Numbered from the stretch's first letter, positions 1 to 9,267 are shown. The stretch: DNA of 38,648 nucleotides from Bacteroidales bacterium (GCA_021738505.1 JAIPBW010000002.1:69231-107878), one strand, 5' to 3'. Numbers and translations: made by a program. The notes: generated by a model from the sequence alone, not told the origin.

Positions 1-2439
1 TATTCGAGTTATTTACCCAACATCTACCGGATAATTTTCAAGCAATCCAAGAAGTTTATGGCCGAAGGACTTAATGAGCACCAAAAAATGTTGCGCATGC
101 GTGGAAGGCCTAAGATATTGCTTGCCAGAACCTACGAGCAGGCCATTGATTATTATGAAAAGTATAAGCATAATCTTTTGGGTATTATTTCCGATATCAG
201 TTATTACAGAAATGATAAGATGGATAAGTTTGCCGGGGTCAGACTATGCCGGAAAGTACGCAAAGACGATAAGTTTTTGCCGTTTTTACTGCAATCCAGC
301 GATGGAACCAATGAAAAACTGGCGAAACGGGAAAGAGTAGGATTTATTAACAAAAACTCAAAAACATTACTCAAAGAACTTCGTGATTATATCGTACAGA
401 ATTTTGCTTTTGGTGATTTTATTTTCCTCGATCCCACAACAGGCGAAGAGATTGACCGCGCTACAGACCTGCAGTCTTTTCAGCAAAAGATTTATACAAT
501 ACCGGACAAAACACTAAGTTATCATATTAACCGCAATCATATTTCCAAATGGCTAAATGCCCGGGCATTATTTCCTATTGCTGAAATGCTGAAATATTTG
601 CGTCCGGAACATTTTGATAATTTAGACCAAATTCGCAAGTTTTTATTTGATACCATAGCTTCATACCGCAGAGGAAAGGGCAGGGGAGTTATTGCCAAAT
701 TCTATCGCGAGCGTTTTGATGAATACCTGATCTTTTCCCGAATCGGCGAAGGTTCTATTGGAGGTAAAGCAAGGGGTTTGGCTTTTATCGATTCTCTTTT
801 AAAGAAGCATAACCTGATGGACAAATATGAGGATGTAATTATTACTATCCCCAGGACCGTTGTGCTTAGCACCGATGTGTTTGATGAATTCATGGATGAT
901 AATGAACTTTATGATATAGCTCTTTCTGATATCTCCGATGATGAAATTCTCGATCATTTTATCAATGCCCGTTTGCCTTTTCGTATTCATAAAGATCTGT
1001 TGGCATTTATTGAAGTTGTCCATAATCCGATCGCGATTCGTTCATCCAGTTTGTTAGAGGATAGCCATTATCAGCCATTTGCCGGGATTTACAGCACGTA
1101 TATGGTTCCCAAAATTGAAGATGACGAACGGTTAATGCTTGAATTGTTAGGGAATGCGATAAAAAGTGTGTATGCTTCTGTTTTTTATAAAGATAGTAAA
1201 GCATATATGGAAGCTACCTCCAATGTCATTGATGAAGAAAAAATGGGAATTGTCTTGCAAGAAGTCTGCGGCAAGGAAAAGAAATCACTGGATAACTTAT
1301 TTTCACCGACGTTCTCAGGTGTAGCCCGGTCAATAAATTTTTATCCAATAGAACCCGAGAAGTCTGAAGATGGAATAGCCAGCATAGCAGTTGGTTTAGG
1401 GAAATATATTGTGGATGGAGGACAAACATTACGGTTTTCACCTAAATATCCCAAAAAAGTCTTGCAGCTTTCCAATCCGGATATGGCTTTGCGTGATACA
1501 CAAAAATATTTCTATGCTTTGGATTTGAAAAGTGATAGTTTTCAACCTTCCGTTGATGATGCCGTTAACCTGGAGAAGGTGAAAATTAAAGATATTGCTG
1601 ATTCCCATGATTTCAAGCATGTTTTTTCAACGTTTGATTATGCCAATAATGTCATCCGTGATGGTGCCAATTATAAAGGCAAAAAGATCGTCACATTTGC
1701 CAATGTTCTTAAACATAAAAAGTTTCCTCTTGCTGAAATACTGCAGGATATTTTGGAAATTGGCCAAAAAGCCATGAACAATCCAATTGAAATTGAGTTT
1801 GCTGTGAATATGGATACTCCTAAAGATCATCCTATGATTTTTAGCATGTTGCAGATACGTCCTATAGTAGAAAACAAAGAAGAATTGGATTTGGACCTGG
1901 AAGAAGATGTGAAAGAAGAGGATACAATTATTTATTCGAATTCGGCATTAGGAAATGGAGAAATTGATTATCTGAAGGATATTGTATATGTAAAACCGGA
2001 TTCGTTTCAGGCTGCCAATAATCCACAAATTGCAGAAATAATCGAAAGACTAAACATTCAGTTCAAAGAGCAGGCCAAAAATTATATTCTGATCGGTCCG
2101 GGGCGTTGGGGCTCCAATGATCCATGGTTGGGTGTACCTGTTAAGTGGGCACAAATATCCCAAGCCAGACTCATTGTAGAATCCGGACTGGAAAATTACC
2201 GCATCGATCCCTCCCAGGGTACGCATTTTTTTCAGAATCTGACTTCTTTTCAGGTGGGCTATTTTACTATTAACCCGCATGAAAATGACGGATATTATGA
2301 TGTAGATTATCTAAATCAACAAGAAGCTGTTTATGAAGATGATTTTGTCCGTCATGTACAGTTTGAAAATCCTGTTGTTGTGAAAATTGACGGAAGAAAG
2401 AATAAAGGGGTTATTTTCCGCGATCAGGTTAATGAATAA
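1..2439 (+). CDS. PEP synthase-like ATP-binding protein with receiver-like region (5' partial)
   Basis: The reading frame is open from base 1 and the 19 codons before the first ATG (58) look coding (YSSYLPNIYRIIF), so the gene starts upstream of the window and that ATG is internal. Numbering from that ATG, residues 18-115 resemble a response-regulator receiver: ISDIS with D46, LLQSS at 77-81 and FINK with K99, but the acidic pair usual at the end of strand 1 is not visible. From about residue 225 onward the sequence resembles the PEP-synthase/pyruvate-phosphate-dikinase ATP-binding domain (GGKARGLAF, IAIRSSSLLEDS, FAGIYSTY). The C-terminus ends without the swivelling phosphohistidine domain or the PEP/pyruvate TIM barrel, so it is not a complete PEP synthase. 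Bacteroidota genomes often annotate such proteins as PEP/pyruvate-binding. A signalling or nucleotide-dependent phosphotransfer role is inference; the substrate is unknown. Confidence 0.85.
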   Translation, partial: YSSYLPNIYRIIFKQSKKFMAEGLNEHQKMLRMRGRPKILLARTYEQAIDYYEKYKHNLLGIISDISYYRNDKMDKFAGVRLCRKVRKDDKFLPFLLQSSDGTNEKLAKRERVGFINKNSKTLLKELRDYIVQNFAFGDFIFLDPTTGEEIDRATDLQSFQQKIYTIPDKTLSYHINRNHISKWLNARALFPIAEMLKYLRPEHFDNLDQIRKFLFDTIASYRRGKGRGVIAKFYRERFDEYLIFSRIGEGSIGGKARGLAFIDSLLKKHNLMDKYEDVIITIPRTVVLSTDVFDEFMDDNELYDIALSDISDDEILDHFINARLPFRIHKDLLAFIEVVHNPIAIRSSSLLEDSHYQPFAGIYSTYMVPKIEDDERLMLELLGNAIKSVYASVFYKDSKAYMEATSNVIDEEKMGIVLQEVCGKEKKSLDNLFSPTFSGVARSINFYPIEPEKSEDGIASIAVGLGKYIVDGGQTLRFSPKYPKKVLQLSNPDMALRDTQKYFYALDLKSDSFQPSVDDAVNLEKVKIKDIADSHDFKHVFSTFDYANNVIRDGANYKGKKIVTFANVLKHKKFPLAEILQDILEIGQKAMNNPIEIEFAVNMDTPKDHPMIFSMLQIRPIVENKEELDLDLEEDVKEEDTIIYSNSALGNGEIDYLKDIVYVKPDSFQAANNPQIAEIIERLNIQFKEQAKNYILIGPGRWGSNDPWLGVPVKWAQISQARLIVESGLENYRIDPSQGTHFFQNLTSFQVGYFTINPHENDGYYDVDYLNQQEAVYEDDFVRHVQFENPVVVKIDGRKNKGVIFRDQVNE

Positions 2440-2558
2440 TAAAACGCTCTTTATTATGTTTTAAATGGAGAATAGTTCAAATAAAACGTAAGATTTAGTT
2501 ATATCCAATTGGAAAAAACTGATTCTCTGAATTTTTAAACTCAACAACTAAATACCAC

Positions 2559-2822
2559 ATGGATTATACAGATTTAAGAGAGAAATTAAATAAAGTGCAT
2601 ACCTGGCCCACTGTTTATATGTTTAAATTTATAGTGCCGGATTATCCACAAAAACTGGCAAGAGTGCAGGAACTATTTTCTGCTGAGGCTGAAGTTTACT
2701 ATAAATCCTCAAGAAAAGGGAATTATATATCTGTTACAGGCAAAGAAGTTGTGTTAGGACCTGATGAAATAATTCGCAAATATGAAAAGGCTGAAAAGAT
2801 CAATGATCTTATTGCATTGTAA
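2559..2822 (+). CDS. DUF493 family protein (YbeD-like)
   Basis: An 87-residue protein with the size and pattern of DUF493/YbeD: an N-terminal helix (DLREKLNKVHTWP), a strand with YMFKFIVP, a helix, and a GNYISVTGKEVV strand pair, consistent with the small ACT-like alpha/beta fold of this family. The biochemical role of the family is not settled. It follows the PEP-synthase-like gene by 119 bp on the same strand and precedes ybaB by 104 bp, so the three may be loosely co-transcribed, although a separate promoter-like sequence precedes ybaB. The ATG start gives the usual family length. No odd features. Confidence 0.85.
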   Translation: MDYTDLREKLNKVHTWPTVYMFKFIVPDYPQKLARVQELFSAEAEVYYKSSRKGNYISVTGKEVVLGPDEIIRKYEKAEKINDLIAL

Positions 2823-2846
2823 GAGATCAGCCAAATAAAAAAACGA

Positions 2847-2876
2847 TTGATCATTATAAAAGTTTATGTAATTTCG
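2847..2876 (+). promoter_or_regulatory. Bacteroidota-type promoter for ybaB
   Basis: TTG at 2847-2849, a 19-nt spacer, then TAATTTCG at 2869-2876. This matches the Bacteroidetes primary-sigma pattern TTG-N19-21-TAnnTTTG with one mismatch and lies about 50 nt before the ybaB ATG at 2927. Confidence 0.5.
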
Positions 2877-2926
2877 CATGGTAATCGGCATGCTATGATA
2901 AATTCACTAAATCAGAAAAGAATTCT

Positions 2927-3220
2927 ATGTTTGGAAATATAAAAGAGCAACTTAAATCGGCTCAAAGCGAGATGAAAGAAAAGCTTGCAGAAACGCAGGT
3001 AAGCGGTAAAGCAGGCGAAGGAAAAGTAGAGGTAGTCGTAAACGGGAATCGAAAAATGATCTCTCTGGATATAGCCCCTGAACTTTTTGAGGCAAAAAAT
3101 CAAGAGGAAATTCAACAACTTATTATTGAAGCTTCTAATGATGCCTTAACCCAGGCTGAAAATATTGCCGAGGATGAAATGATGAACTCGGCGAAAAATA
3201 TGCTTCCCGGTATATTTTAA
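2927..3220 (+). CDS. YbaB/EbfC nucleoid-associated protein
   Basis: A 97-residue protein of the YbaB/EbfC (DUF149) family. Visible features are the N-terminal coiled helix rich in K/E/Q (residues 1-28), the central GEGKVEVVVNGN strand block and SLDIAPELF, and a C-terminal helix running into NDALTQAENIAEDEM. Family members form tweezer-like dimers that bind DNA without strong sequence specificity and compact the nucleoid. In many bacteria the gene sits beside dnaX and recR; here it follows DUF493, with neither visible. The length is normal for the family. A short hairpin (3229-3244) follows the stop codon but has no T-run. Confidence 0.88.
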   Translation: MFGNIKEQLKSAQSEMKEKLAETQVSGKAGEGKVEVVVNGNRKMISLDIAPELFEAKNQEEIQQLIIEASNDALTQAENIAEDEMMNSAKNMLPGIF

Positions 3221-3314
3221 TAATGGTGACCTCTGAGCAGAGGTGTCAGGATAAACGATTTCCTATTGGTTTATTGCATCCCTGAAAATTTGGCGAATTG
3301 TTAACAAAAAATAA

Positions 3315-3345
3315 TTGAGCATTCAAACGATTTTTGTTATCTTAG
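3315..3345 (+). promoter_or_regulatory. Promoter-like sequence before the 86-aa gene
   Basis: TTG at 3315-3317, a 20-nt spacer and TATCTTAG at 3338-3345 (one mismatch to TAnnTTTG), 29 nt upstream of the ATG at 3375. Confidence 0.45.
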
Positions 3346-3374
3346 TCGTGAAATAAAGCCAAAATATTAGAGCA

Positions 3375-3635
3375 ATGGAATATGATATATTAAATCATGA
3401 TGCTGATTTGGTAGCGGAGATTAATGAATTGATAGACCAGCATCTGGAAGAAGAAGAACCTGCTGTTACCATTAACACATTTCGCCGTTTGGTAAATGAA
3501 GGATATACAGATTATCAGGCCCGTAATCTTATCGGAAAATGTATGGCTTTTGAACTTACCAGCGAACATGGTTTTGACCAGAGACGATATGCCTTGCATT
3601 TGTCGTATTTGCCTCAGGTTAATTTTGAATGGTAA
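3375..3635 (+). CDS. Small acidic protein of unknown function
   Basis: An 86-residue protein I do not recognise. It is acidic at the N-terminus (VAEINELIDQHLEEEEP), appears mostly helical, has no signal peptide or membrane segment, and contains a VNEGYTDYQARNLIG stretch that looks like a compact helix-turn-helix or UBA-like helical element, although this is not diagnostic. A promoter-like sequence lies upstream, and the codon use and reading-frame quality are like its neighbours, which supports a real gene. It converges on the GH3 fusion gene with 48 bp between the two stops. I assign no function. Confidence 0.65.
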   Translation: MEYDILNHDADLVAEINELIDQHLEEEEPAVTINTFRRLVNEGYTDYQARNLIGKCMAFELTSEHGFDQRRYALHLSYLPQVNFEW

Positions 3636-3683
3636 AAATCTGTGTACACGTAATCTCTGTTACTTCAGTAATAAGTAGTTTTC

Positions 3684-6662
3684 TTAACTTTCTTGTTCCC
3701 AATCCTTTTTTACTACTGCCTGATAAATTACTTTTTGAATTTTGGTTCTGATGTCCATGCTGATCAGTTTGCGATTTTCTGCACTCGGATGAATGCGATT
3801 TGACAAGAAAATATATACCAGATCATATTTTGGGTCGGCCCAAATATATGTTCCTGTAAATCCGGAATGTCCAAAGCTTTCATTGGAGGCTTCGCGGCAT
3901 GTTGGCCCGCCATTCTGATTATCGGGTAATGGTTTGTCAAAACCAATACCGCGGCGGTTGTTATTTAAAGGAAATTGTCTTCGCGTAAACTCTTTGATTG
4001 TAGATGAGTCTAAATATTTTTTCCCGGCATAACTTCCATTATTCAGTAGCATCTGCATAAGAGCAGCTAAATCGCGGGAGGTAGAAAATAATCCGGCATG
4101 CCCGGCAACACCACCAAGCATTGCTGCGCCCGGATCGTGAACATATCCATGGATCAGCTGATCCCGAAAAATTAAGTCGTCTTCTGTCGGGACTATTTCT
4201 CGTTTGTCAAATTCCTGCAGAGGTAAAAATGTGGTGCGAAATAATCCCATAGGCTCATAAAAAGTATTTTCCACATATTCGTCTAAAGGTTGCTGAGCAA
4301 CGCTGTCTATGGCAAACTTCAGCAAATAAAAACCCAGGTCGGAATATTTATAACGCTTCCGATAACGCAAAGGCGACTCACCGATGGTTTTTATAATACT
4401 GTCTTTGTATTTGTTTTTGATATAAAGATTACGTGCAACGGGTTGATTATACTCAGTCGTTTTATGGTTTTTATAAATCGAAGGGTTTAGTTTTTTATGA
4501 TTGTCAAGTGTGGCTTTGTAGAAAGGGATCCAGGGTTTGAGCCTGGCCTGATGTGCCATAATATCCCGGATAATAAGATTTTGCTTGTTCGTGTTCTGTA
4601 AGGCGGGCAGATATTTTGAAAGAGGCTGATCAATATCCAGCTTACCCTCCTCATGTAAGCGCATGATAGATAGTGTAGTGGCTGCAACTTTTGTTACTGA
4701 AGCCAAATCATAAATATCGTGTTGCTCTACCGGCCGGATTTTATTATACGTATGATAACCAAATGTTTTATCGTAAAATATCTTTCCATCTTTTGCAACC
4801 AAAACCTGACATCCCGGATAGGCATTTTCTTCCATTCCGTCTTTAATAATTGAATCGATTTGATCTAATTTGGATGCATCTATATTTAAAAAATATGGAG
4901 AGCTTTCTTCCAGTCGCGTTTTTTGGGTCGATAGTCCTTGGCCGGATTCAAAAATTTCTCCCACACTAACGGGTAGCTTTCCTGTAATTGGTGTGCCGCC
5001 AAAAATGCCCTGAACAGCTGCATTTTGACTGTATTCGTTATTCTGGTATGCGACTAATAAAGCCGATAAATTATTTTCTTTATACAGTGATTTTAATGCG
5101 TAAGGATTGCCAAAAAGAACAACGATGTTTTTTGTTCTTTGTCCCAAAAGATCTGTGAAGTCAAAAGTACGCCGGGGAATACCATAATTTGATCTGCCGG
5201 GATAAATGCGGTTTGTGTGAATACCGGAAATGACTAAGTCATAATTTTCAAGTTCCTCTAAAAGTGATTTAAATGCTGATTGTGAGGCTTGGGAAGAAAT
5301 ATGGTATTCATCAATTGGAGCATATTTTTTGATCTCATCAGCAAAATGGGATTCCTTATGATTGCTTATGGAAACAACTGCTATATTTTTTTTGCTGAGG
5401 TTTCCCAATGGCAGTATCGTATCATTCTTAATGAGCGTTAATGCTTCTTTGTATAATTTCTGAATCAGAGATTTATGAAATTGCAAATTAAGAAGCGAGT
5501 CAATACTGGCTTTATTAATTGATTTTTCTGTTGTCTGGTTCTTCTGTTGGATCCAGTACTTGTACATTAAGACTTTACGTACCTTACTTAGAAGCTCTTT
5601 TTTTGACAATTCTTTATTCTCAACAGCTGTTTTAACAGCACTGATAGCTTCTGACAAATCCGCCGGCATGAGCAAAATATCATTTCCGGCTTTTAGCGCA
5701 CTTACAGCAATTTCTCCGTCATCAAATCCTTTTCTTACACCAGCCATTTCAAGAGCATCCGTAATGATAAGGCCATTGTAATTGTACTGATTTACAAGGA
5801 TATCATGAAGGATGGCCCGGGATAATGAAGCCGGTCTGTTTTCTGTTGTATCTAAAGCAGGCACATGAATATGCGCCGACATGATAGCTCCTAACCCATC
5901 TTTAGAAGCCTTGCGAAAGGGGTAAAGGTGTACGTCTTTCATTTCTTTTTCAGAGCTACCAATAACAGGCAGGGTATGATGTGAGTCTTTGTCAGTATCG
6001 CCATGTCCCGGGAAATGTTTGCCACAGGCGATAACGCCTTCGGATTGCATTCCCAATGCATACGCTTTAGCTTTTTGATATACATTTTCAGGTTCTTCTC
6101 CAAAAGAACGAAAGTTGATCACTGGATTGGCTGGGTTATTGTTCACATCCATCACAGGTGCAAAATTCATGTTCACACCAACGGTTTTTAGTTCTTCTGC
6201 TACCGCTTTTCCCATCATGTTGATGTAATGGTTGTCCTGTATAGCACCCAGTGTCATTTGGTAAGGATAAGATAAAGTACTGTCGAGCCGCATTCCTAAT
6301 CCCCATTCACCATCAATAGCAACCAACAGGGGAAGGTTGGAAATATTTTGATATCTTTCCGCCCAGTTAGCCTGACGTACAGGACCTCCCTGAAAAAAAC
6401 AGATTCCCCCGACACCAAACTTCTTTATGTGCTTGCTTACTTTTTGCTTGTAATCCAGAGACTTGTCAGAATGAGCCCGGATCATAATAAGTTGCCCTAT
6501 CTGTTCCTCAAGCGTTAAGGTGTTGATTATGGAATCAGCCCAGTGAAGTGCTTTTTCAGACTGATGATCGTTCTTACCCTCGTCAAATAGTGCGGGTGTT
6601 GCTTTTGATATAAGCGACAAACTGAAAATTACGAGAACTATTACTATCCGTATTATTCGCAT
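3684..6662 (-). CDS. Glycoside hydrolase family 3 / beta-lactamase-like serine hydrolase fusion
   Basis: A 992-residue exported protein. Residues 1-22 look like a signal peptide. Residues about 35-370 form a GH3 N-terminal barrel of NagZ type: KHFPGHGDT at 215-223 with the Asp-Ser-His dyad D226/H228, and the nucleophile motif IITDALEM with D302. Residues about 400-580 resemble the GH3 C-terminal domain. Residues about 600-985 are a class C beta-lactamase/penicillin-binding-like serine hydrolase with S655-V-T-K658, Y773-S-D and H932-S-G. NagZ-type GH3 enzymes release N-acetylglucosamine from muropeptides, and the second domain could act as a peptidase or esterase on the same cell-wall fragments. 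That coupling is inference. Such fusions are known in Bacteroidota. It is a single gene, convergent with the small gene at 3375. Confidence 0.9.
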   Translation of the reverse strand: MRIIRIVIVLVIFSLSLISKATPALFDEGKNDHQSEKALHWADSIINTLTLEEQIGQLIMIRAHSDKSLDYKQKVSKHIKKFGVGGICFFQGGPVRQANWAERYQNISNLPLLVAIDGEWGLGMRLDSTLSYPYQMTLGAIQDNHYINMMGKAVAEELKTVGVNMNFAPVMDVNNNPANPVINFRSFGEEPENVYQKAKAYALGMQSEGVIACGKHFPGHGDTDKDSHHTLPVIGSSEKEMKDVHLYPFRKASKDGLGAIMSAHIHVPALDTTENRPASLSRAILHDILVNQYNYNGLIITDALEMAGVRKGFDDGEIAVSALKAGNDILLMPADLSEAISAVKTAVENKELSKKELLSKVRKVLMYKYWIQQKNQTTEKSINKASIDSLLNLQFHKSLIQKLYKEALTLIKNDTILPLGNLSKKNIAVVSISNHKESHFADEIKKYAPIDEYHISSQASQSAFKSLLEELENYDLVISGIHTNRIYPGRSNYGIPRRTFDFTDLLGQRTKNIVVLFGNPYALKSLYKENNLSALLVAYQNNEYSQNAAVQGIFGGTPITGKLPVSVGEIFESGQGLSTQKTRLEESSPYFLNIDASKLDQIDSIIKDGMEENAYPGCQVLVAKDGKIFYDKTFGYHTYNKIRPVEQHDIYDLASVTKVAATTLSIMRLHEEGKLDIDQPLSKYLPALQNTNKQNLIIRDIMAHQARLKPWIPFYKATLDNHKKLNPSIYKNHKTTEYNQPVARNLYIKNKYKDSIIKTIGESPLRYRKRYKYSDLGFYLLKFAIDSVAQQPLDEYVENTFYEPMGLFRTTFLPLQEFDKREIVPTEDDLIFRDQLIHGYVHDPGAAMLGGVAGHAGLFSTSRDLAALMQMLLNNGSYAGKKYLDSSTIKEFTRRQFPLNNNRRGIGFDKPLPDNQNGGPTCREASNESFGHSGFTGTYIWADPKYDLVYIFLSNRIHPSAENRKLISMDIRTKIQKVIYQAVVKKDWEQES

Positions 6663-6978
6663 TTTTCTTTATCTGTTACTGGTTTAGTAATTCACAATTA
6701 AATTGATTCGGTATTTCCTTTCCTCGTTAAAAAGGGATACATTCTTTTATATGTTGTGTAAAAATATAACGATCAAACCAAAATAACGTCTTTGTGTAGT
6801 ATTAATTATCAACAGTTAACTGTGAAATGATTTACTCTTAAATTAAGGCTTGCTAAAAACAAAAAAAGCTGCCACAAAATGCATCAAAGAAAGAAAATGT
6901 TAATCCGTACTTTGATTCATTCCGGGCAGCTTTTGAGAGAAGAACAGGGTTATTAAAATATCCTGATCCTCAAATATT
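6663..6978. other. Intergenic region between rho and the GH3 fusion gene
   Basis: Between the rho stop (6979) and the GH3 start (6662). It holds the rho terminator at 6861-6934. The remaining AT-rich 200 bp must hold the GH3 promoter, but I see no clear TAnnTTTG element on the minus strand and no open reading frame worth calling. Confidence 0.6.
6861..6934 (-). terminator. Intrinsic terminator of rho
   Basis: Two nested inverted repeats: AAAAGCTGCC (6864-6873) pairs with GGCAGCTTTT (6925-6934), and inside it ATCAAAG (6883-6889) pairs with CTTTGAT (6910-6916). On the minus strand the outer stem ends in GGCAGC followed by a run of seven T, 45 nt beyond the rho stop codon. This is a classical Rho-independent terminator. 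Confidence 0.8.
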
Positions 6979-8856
6979 TTATCCATTCATTGACATCAGA
7001 AATTCCTCATTGCTATCCGTAAAGCGCATTTTATCTTTAAGGAATTCAATGGCTTCCAAAGGATTCATGTCAGCAAGATGGTTTCTGAGGATCCATATTT
7101 TTTGCAGCACATCTTTGTTTAGCAGAAGGTCTTCTCGTCTTGTACTGGAAGCCACCACATCAATAGCAGGAAATATCCGTTTGTTTGCAATTTTTCTATC
7201 CAGTTGCAGCTCCATATTTCCGGTACCTTTAAATTCCTCAAAGATGACTTCGTCCATACGTGATCCTGTGTCAATCAGGGCTGTAGCAAGTATCGTAAGT
7301 GAACCTCCTTTTTCAATCTGACGTGCAGCTCCAAAAAACCGTTTGGGTTTATGTAACGCGTTAGCTTCCACACCACCGGAGAGAACTTTTCCTGATGACG
7401 GAGAAACCGTGTTATAAGCACGTGCCAGGCGTGTAATTGAATCGAGGAGGATGACAACATCGTGACCGCATTCGGTCATACGTTTTGCTTTTTCCAGTAC
7501 CAGATTCGCAATTTTTACATGTCGTTCGGCTTGCTCGTCAAAGGTAGAGGCAATAACTTCTGCATCAACGCTGCGTTCCATATCGGTTACCTCCTCCGGA
7601 CGTTCATCGATCAATAAGATGATCATGTATGTCTCCGGATGATTGGCCGTAATGGCGTTGGCGATTTCCTTTAAAAGCATTGTTTTTCCCGTCTTGGGCT
7701 GAGCAACAATCAAACCACGTTGTCCTTTTCCTATTGGAGTGAAAAGATCTACAATTCTGGCAGACATGCTTTTGTTCTTAGACGAGATTAACGTAAACTT
7801 TTCATCAGGGAATAATGGCTTTAAATGGTCAAAAGCAATTCTGTCGCGAACTTCTTCTGGTTTTCGTCCATTAATTTCGATGACCTTAATTAACGGAAAA
7901 TATTTCTCTCCGTCTTTTGGCGGACGGATACTACCTTTCACATTATCTCCGGTTTTTAAGCCGAATAATTTGATTTGTGACTGAGACACATAAATGTCGT
8001 CAGGTGAGTTAAGGTAATGATAATCCGATGATCTCAGGAAGCCGTAGCCATCGGGCATAATTTCAAGAACACCTTCGCTCGTGGCGATACCTTCCATTTC
8101 AAAGAAGATATCCTGCTTTGAGTGAGATTGGTTGTCTCGTTTGTTATCCTGTCCATCTTTGTTGGTGCGGATATCTCTGTTACCGCGCTTGTCACGATTG
8201 TCTTTCGATTGCTTCCCTGCTTGTTGGCTATTATCCGGTTGTGTTTGTTCGGTTTTTCCTTGTTGATTTTTCCCGGGACGTTCAATTTTTCTGGATTCCT
8301 GGGCAGGTTGTTTATGCTGTGCGGCTTGTTTTTGTTGATGATCTGGTCGTTTATCTGATTCCGGCTTTTTCTGAAGATTCAATTCTTTACCACCAGATTG
8401 TTTTTCTTTTCTTTGGGAAGAAGATTTTTGTCTTGTATCTCCTTGTGAAGGCTGCGAGGAAGCCTCTTTTTTCTGTTCTGTTTGCTTTGGCTGTTCTTCG
8501 TTTTGCCTTTTAGCCTGGGAAACAGAATCACTGGAGGCAACAACTCCGGACTGATCTTCTTGTTTGCGTGGGCGGCCACGTTTGCGTTTCGATTGCTCTT
8601 TTTGTGCCTGGTTGGAATCCTGGCTTTGCGGTTGACGTGGCCCGGATTTAGCACTACTGGAATCTTCCCGGGTAGAGGATTGGGTTTCCTTCTTCTTCGT
8701 CTCTTCTGATTCCGTAGGATTTAGAGCTTGATAGTCAAGGATCTTATAGATAAGTTCTTGTTTTTTTAATCCTTGTGCCTTTGGAATGTTTAATTCTTTG
8801 GCAATTTGACGAAGCTCAGTCAGCAATTTTCCATTGAGCTCAATAATATCATACAT
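6979..8856 (-). CDS. rho: Transcription termination factor Rho with long disordered N-terminal insert
   Basis: A 625-residue Rho, about 200 residues longer than the E. coli protein. Residues 1-45 are the SAP-like Rho N-domain ([16 protein letters not shown]). Residues 45-250 are a low-complexity K/Q/R/E/S region containing an AT-hook-like RKRGRPRK (91-98). Residues 250-330 are the cold-shock-like primary RNA-binding domain ([13 protein letters not shown]). Residues 340-620 are the hexameric ATPase: Walker A QPKTGKT (386-392), Walker B VVILLDS (467-473), then [13 protein letters not shown]. Long disordered Rho inserts are established for Bacteroides. Rho is an RNA-dependent ATPase that ends transcription. 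The minus-strand promoter at 8946-8977 gives a leader of about 80 nt, and the gene ends in its own hairpin terminator. Confidence 0.97.
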   Translation of the reverse strand: MYDIIELNGKLLTELRQIAKELNIPKAQGLKKQELIYKILDYQALNPTESEETKKKETQSSTREDSSSAKSGPRQPQSQDSNQAQKEQSKRKRGRPRKQEDQSGVVASSDSVSQAKRQNEEQPKQTEQKKEASSQPSQGDTRQKSSSQRKEKQSGGKELNLQKKPESDKRPDHQQKQAAQHKQPAQESRKIERPGKNQQGKTEQTQPDNSQQAGKQSKDNRDKRGNRDIRTNKDGQDNKRDNQSHSKQDIFFEMEGIATSEGVLEIMPDGYGFLRSSDYHYLNSPDDIYVSQSQIKLFGLKTGDNVKGSIRPPKDGEKYFPLIKVIEINGRKPEEVRDRIAFDHLKPLFPDEKFTLISSKNKSMSARIVDLFTPIGKGQRGLIVAQPKTGKTMLLKEIANAITANHPETYMIILLIDERPEEVTDMERSVDAEVIASTFDEQAERHVKIANLVLEKAKRMTECGHDVVILLDSITRLARAYNTVSPSSGKVLSGGVEANALHKPKRFFGAARQIEKGGSLTILATALIDTGSRMDEVIFEEFKGTGNMELQLDRKIANKRIFPAIDVVASSTRREDLLLNKDVLQKIWILRNHLADMNPLEAIEFLKDKMRFTDSNEEFLMSMNG

Positions 8857-8945
8857 GAAATAAGGAATTTGTTATTTTTTAGATTATAAAATTTACTTGA
8901 AATATTTGGCAAGAATGTTTAGCCAGCTTTGTGGATTCAATGCCG

Positions 8946-8977
8946 CAAATATAATTAATTATTTTTTATTTTGGCAA
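8946..8977 (-). promoter_or_regulatory. rho promoter
   Basis: Read on the minus strand: TTG (complement of 8975-8977), a 21-nt spacer and TATATTTG (complement of 8946-8953), a full match to the Bacteroidetes TAnnTTTG -7 element. The expected start site is about 80 nt before the rho ATG. Confidence 0.6.
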
Positions 8978-9038
8978 ATATTCATTCAAAAAAATTAGTT
9001 AATGAATTGTATGGTAAACAATAAAAGTGTTTTGAAGC

Positions 9039-9113
9039 AATAAAACCATATGATTTATCAATCTTTATTTGACTATATAATCTCTTAATGGATAGTGGCT
9101 ATATGGTTTTATT
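9039..9113. repeat. 13-bp perfect inverted repeat upstream of DUF4293
   Basis: AATAAAACCATAT (9039-9051) is repeated in inverse as ATATGGTTTTATT (9101-9113), separated by 49 bp of AT-rich DNA. It lies between the divergent rho and DUF4293 genes. It could be a regulator site pair or a remnant of a small element. Confidence 0.6.
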
Positions 9114-9241
9114 TATATATTCTTCTGTTAAACCCCTGAATTAAGTTTTTGTTCATAAAAATAGTACATTCGCTTACTGTCGCTTATGAAATTGTGCCAT
9201 TCTTTCTGTAAAAATTGGATTAATAATAGTAGAAAATACTT

Positions 9242-9249
9242 TATTTTTG
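9242..9249 (+). promoter_or_regulatory. -7 element for the DUF4293 gene
   Basis: TATTTTTG matches TAnnTTTG exactly and ends 18 nt before the ATG at 9268. The nearest TTG upstream (9215-9217) is 24 nt away, longer than the usual spacing, so the -33 half is weak. Confidence 0.4.
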
Positions 9250-9267
9250 TAGCTAAAATAAAACCTT

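Larger units (their letters stand above)
8857..9267. other. Divergent intergenic region between rho and the DUF4293 gene
   Basis: A 411-bp AT-rich spacer holding the rho promoter (8946-8977), a 13-bp inverted repeat with 49-bp spacing (9039-9113), and a -7-like element for the DUF4293 gene (9242-9249). No credible coding region was seen. Confidence 0.65.

Noticed and set aside
3229-3244. ACCTCTGAGCAGAGGT hairpin after ybaB
   Set aside because: A 6-bp stem with no T-run; too weak to call a terminator.
8034-8709. Several open frames of 75-131 codons opposite or within rho
   Set aside because: They are shadows of the K/Q-rich insert of Rho; compositions are abnormal and no motifs appear.
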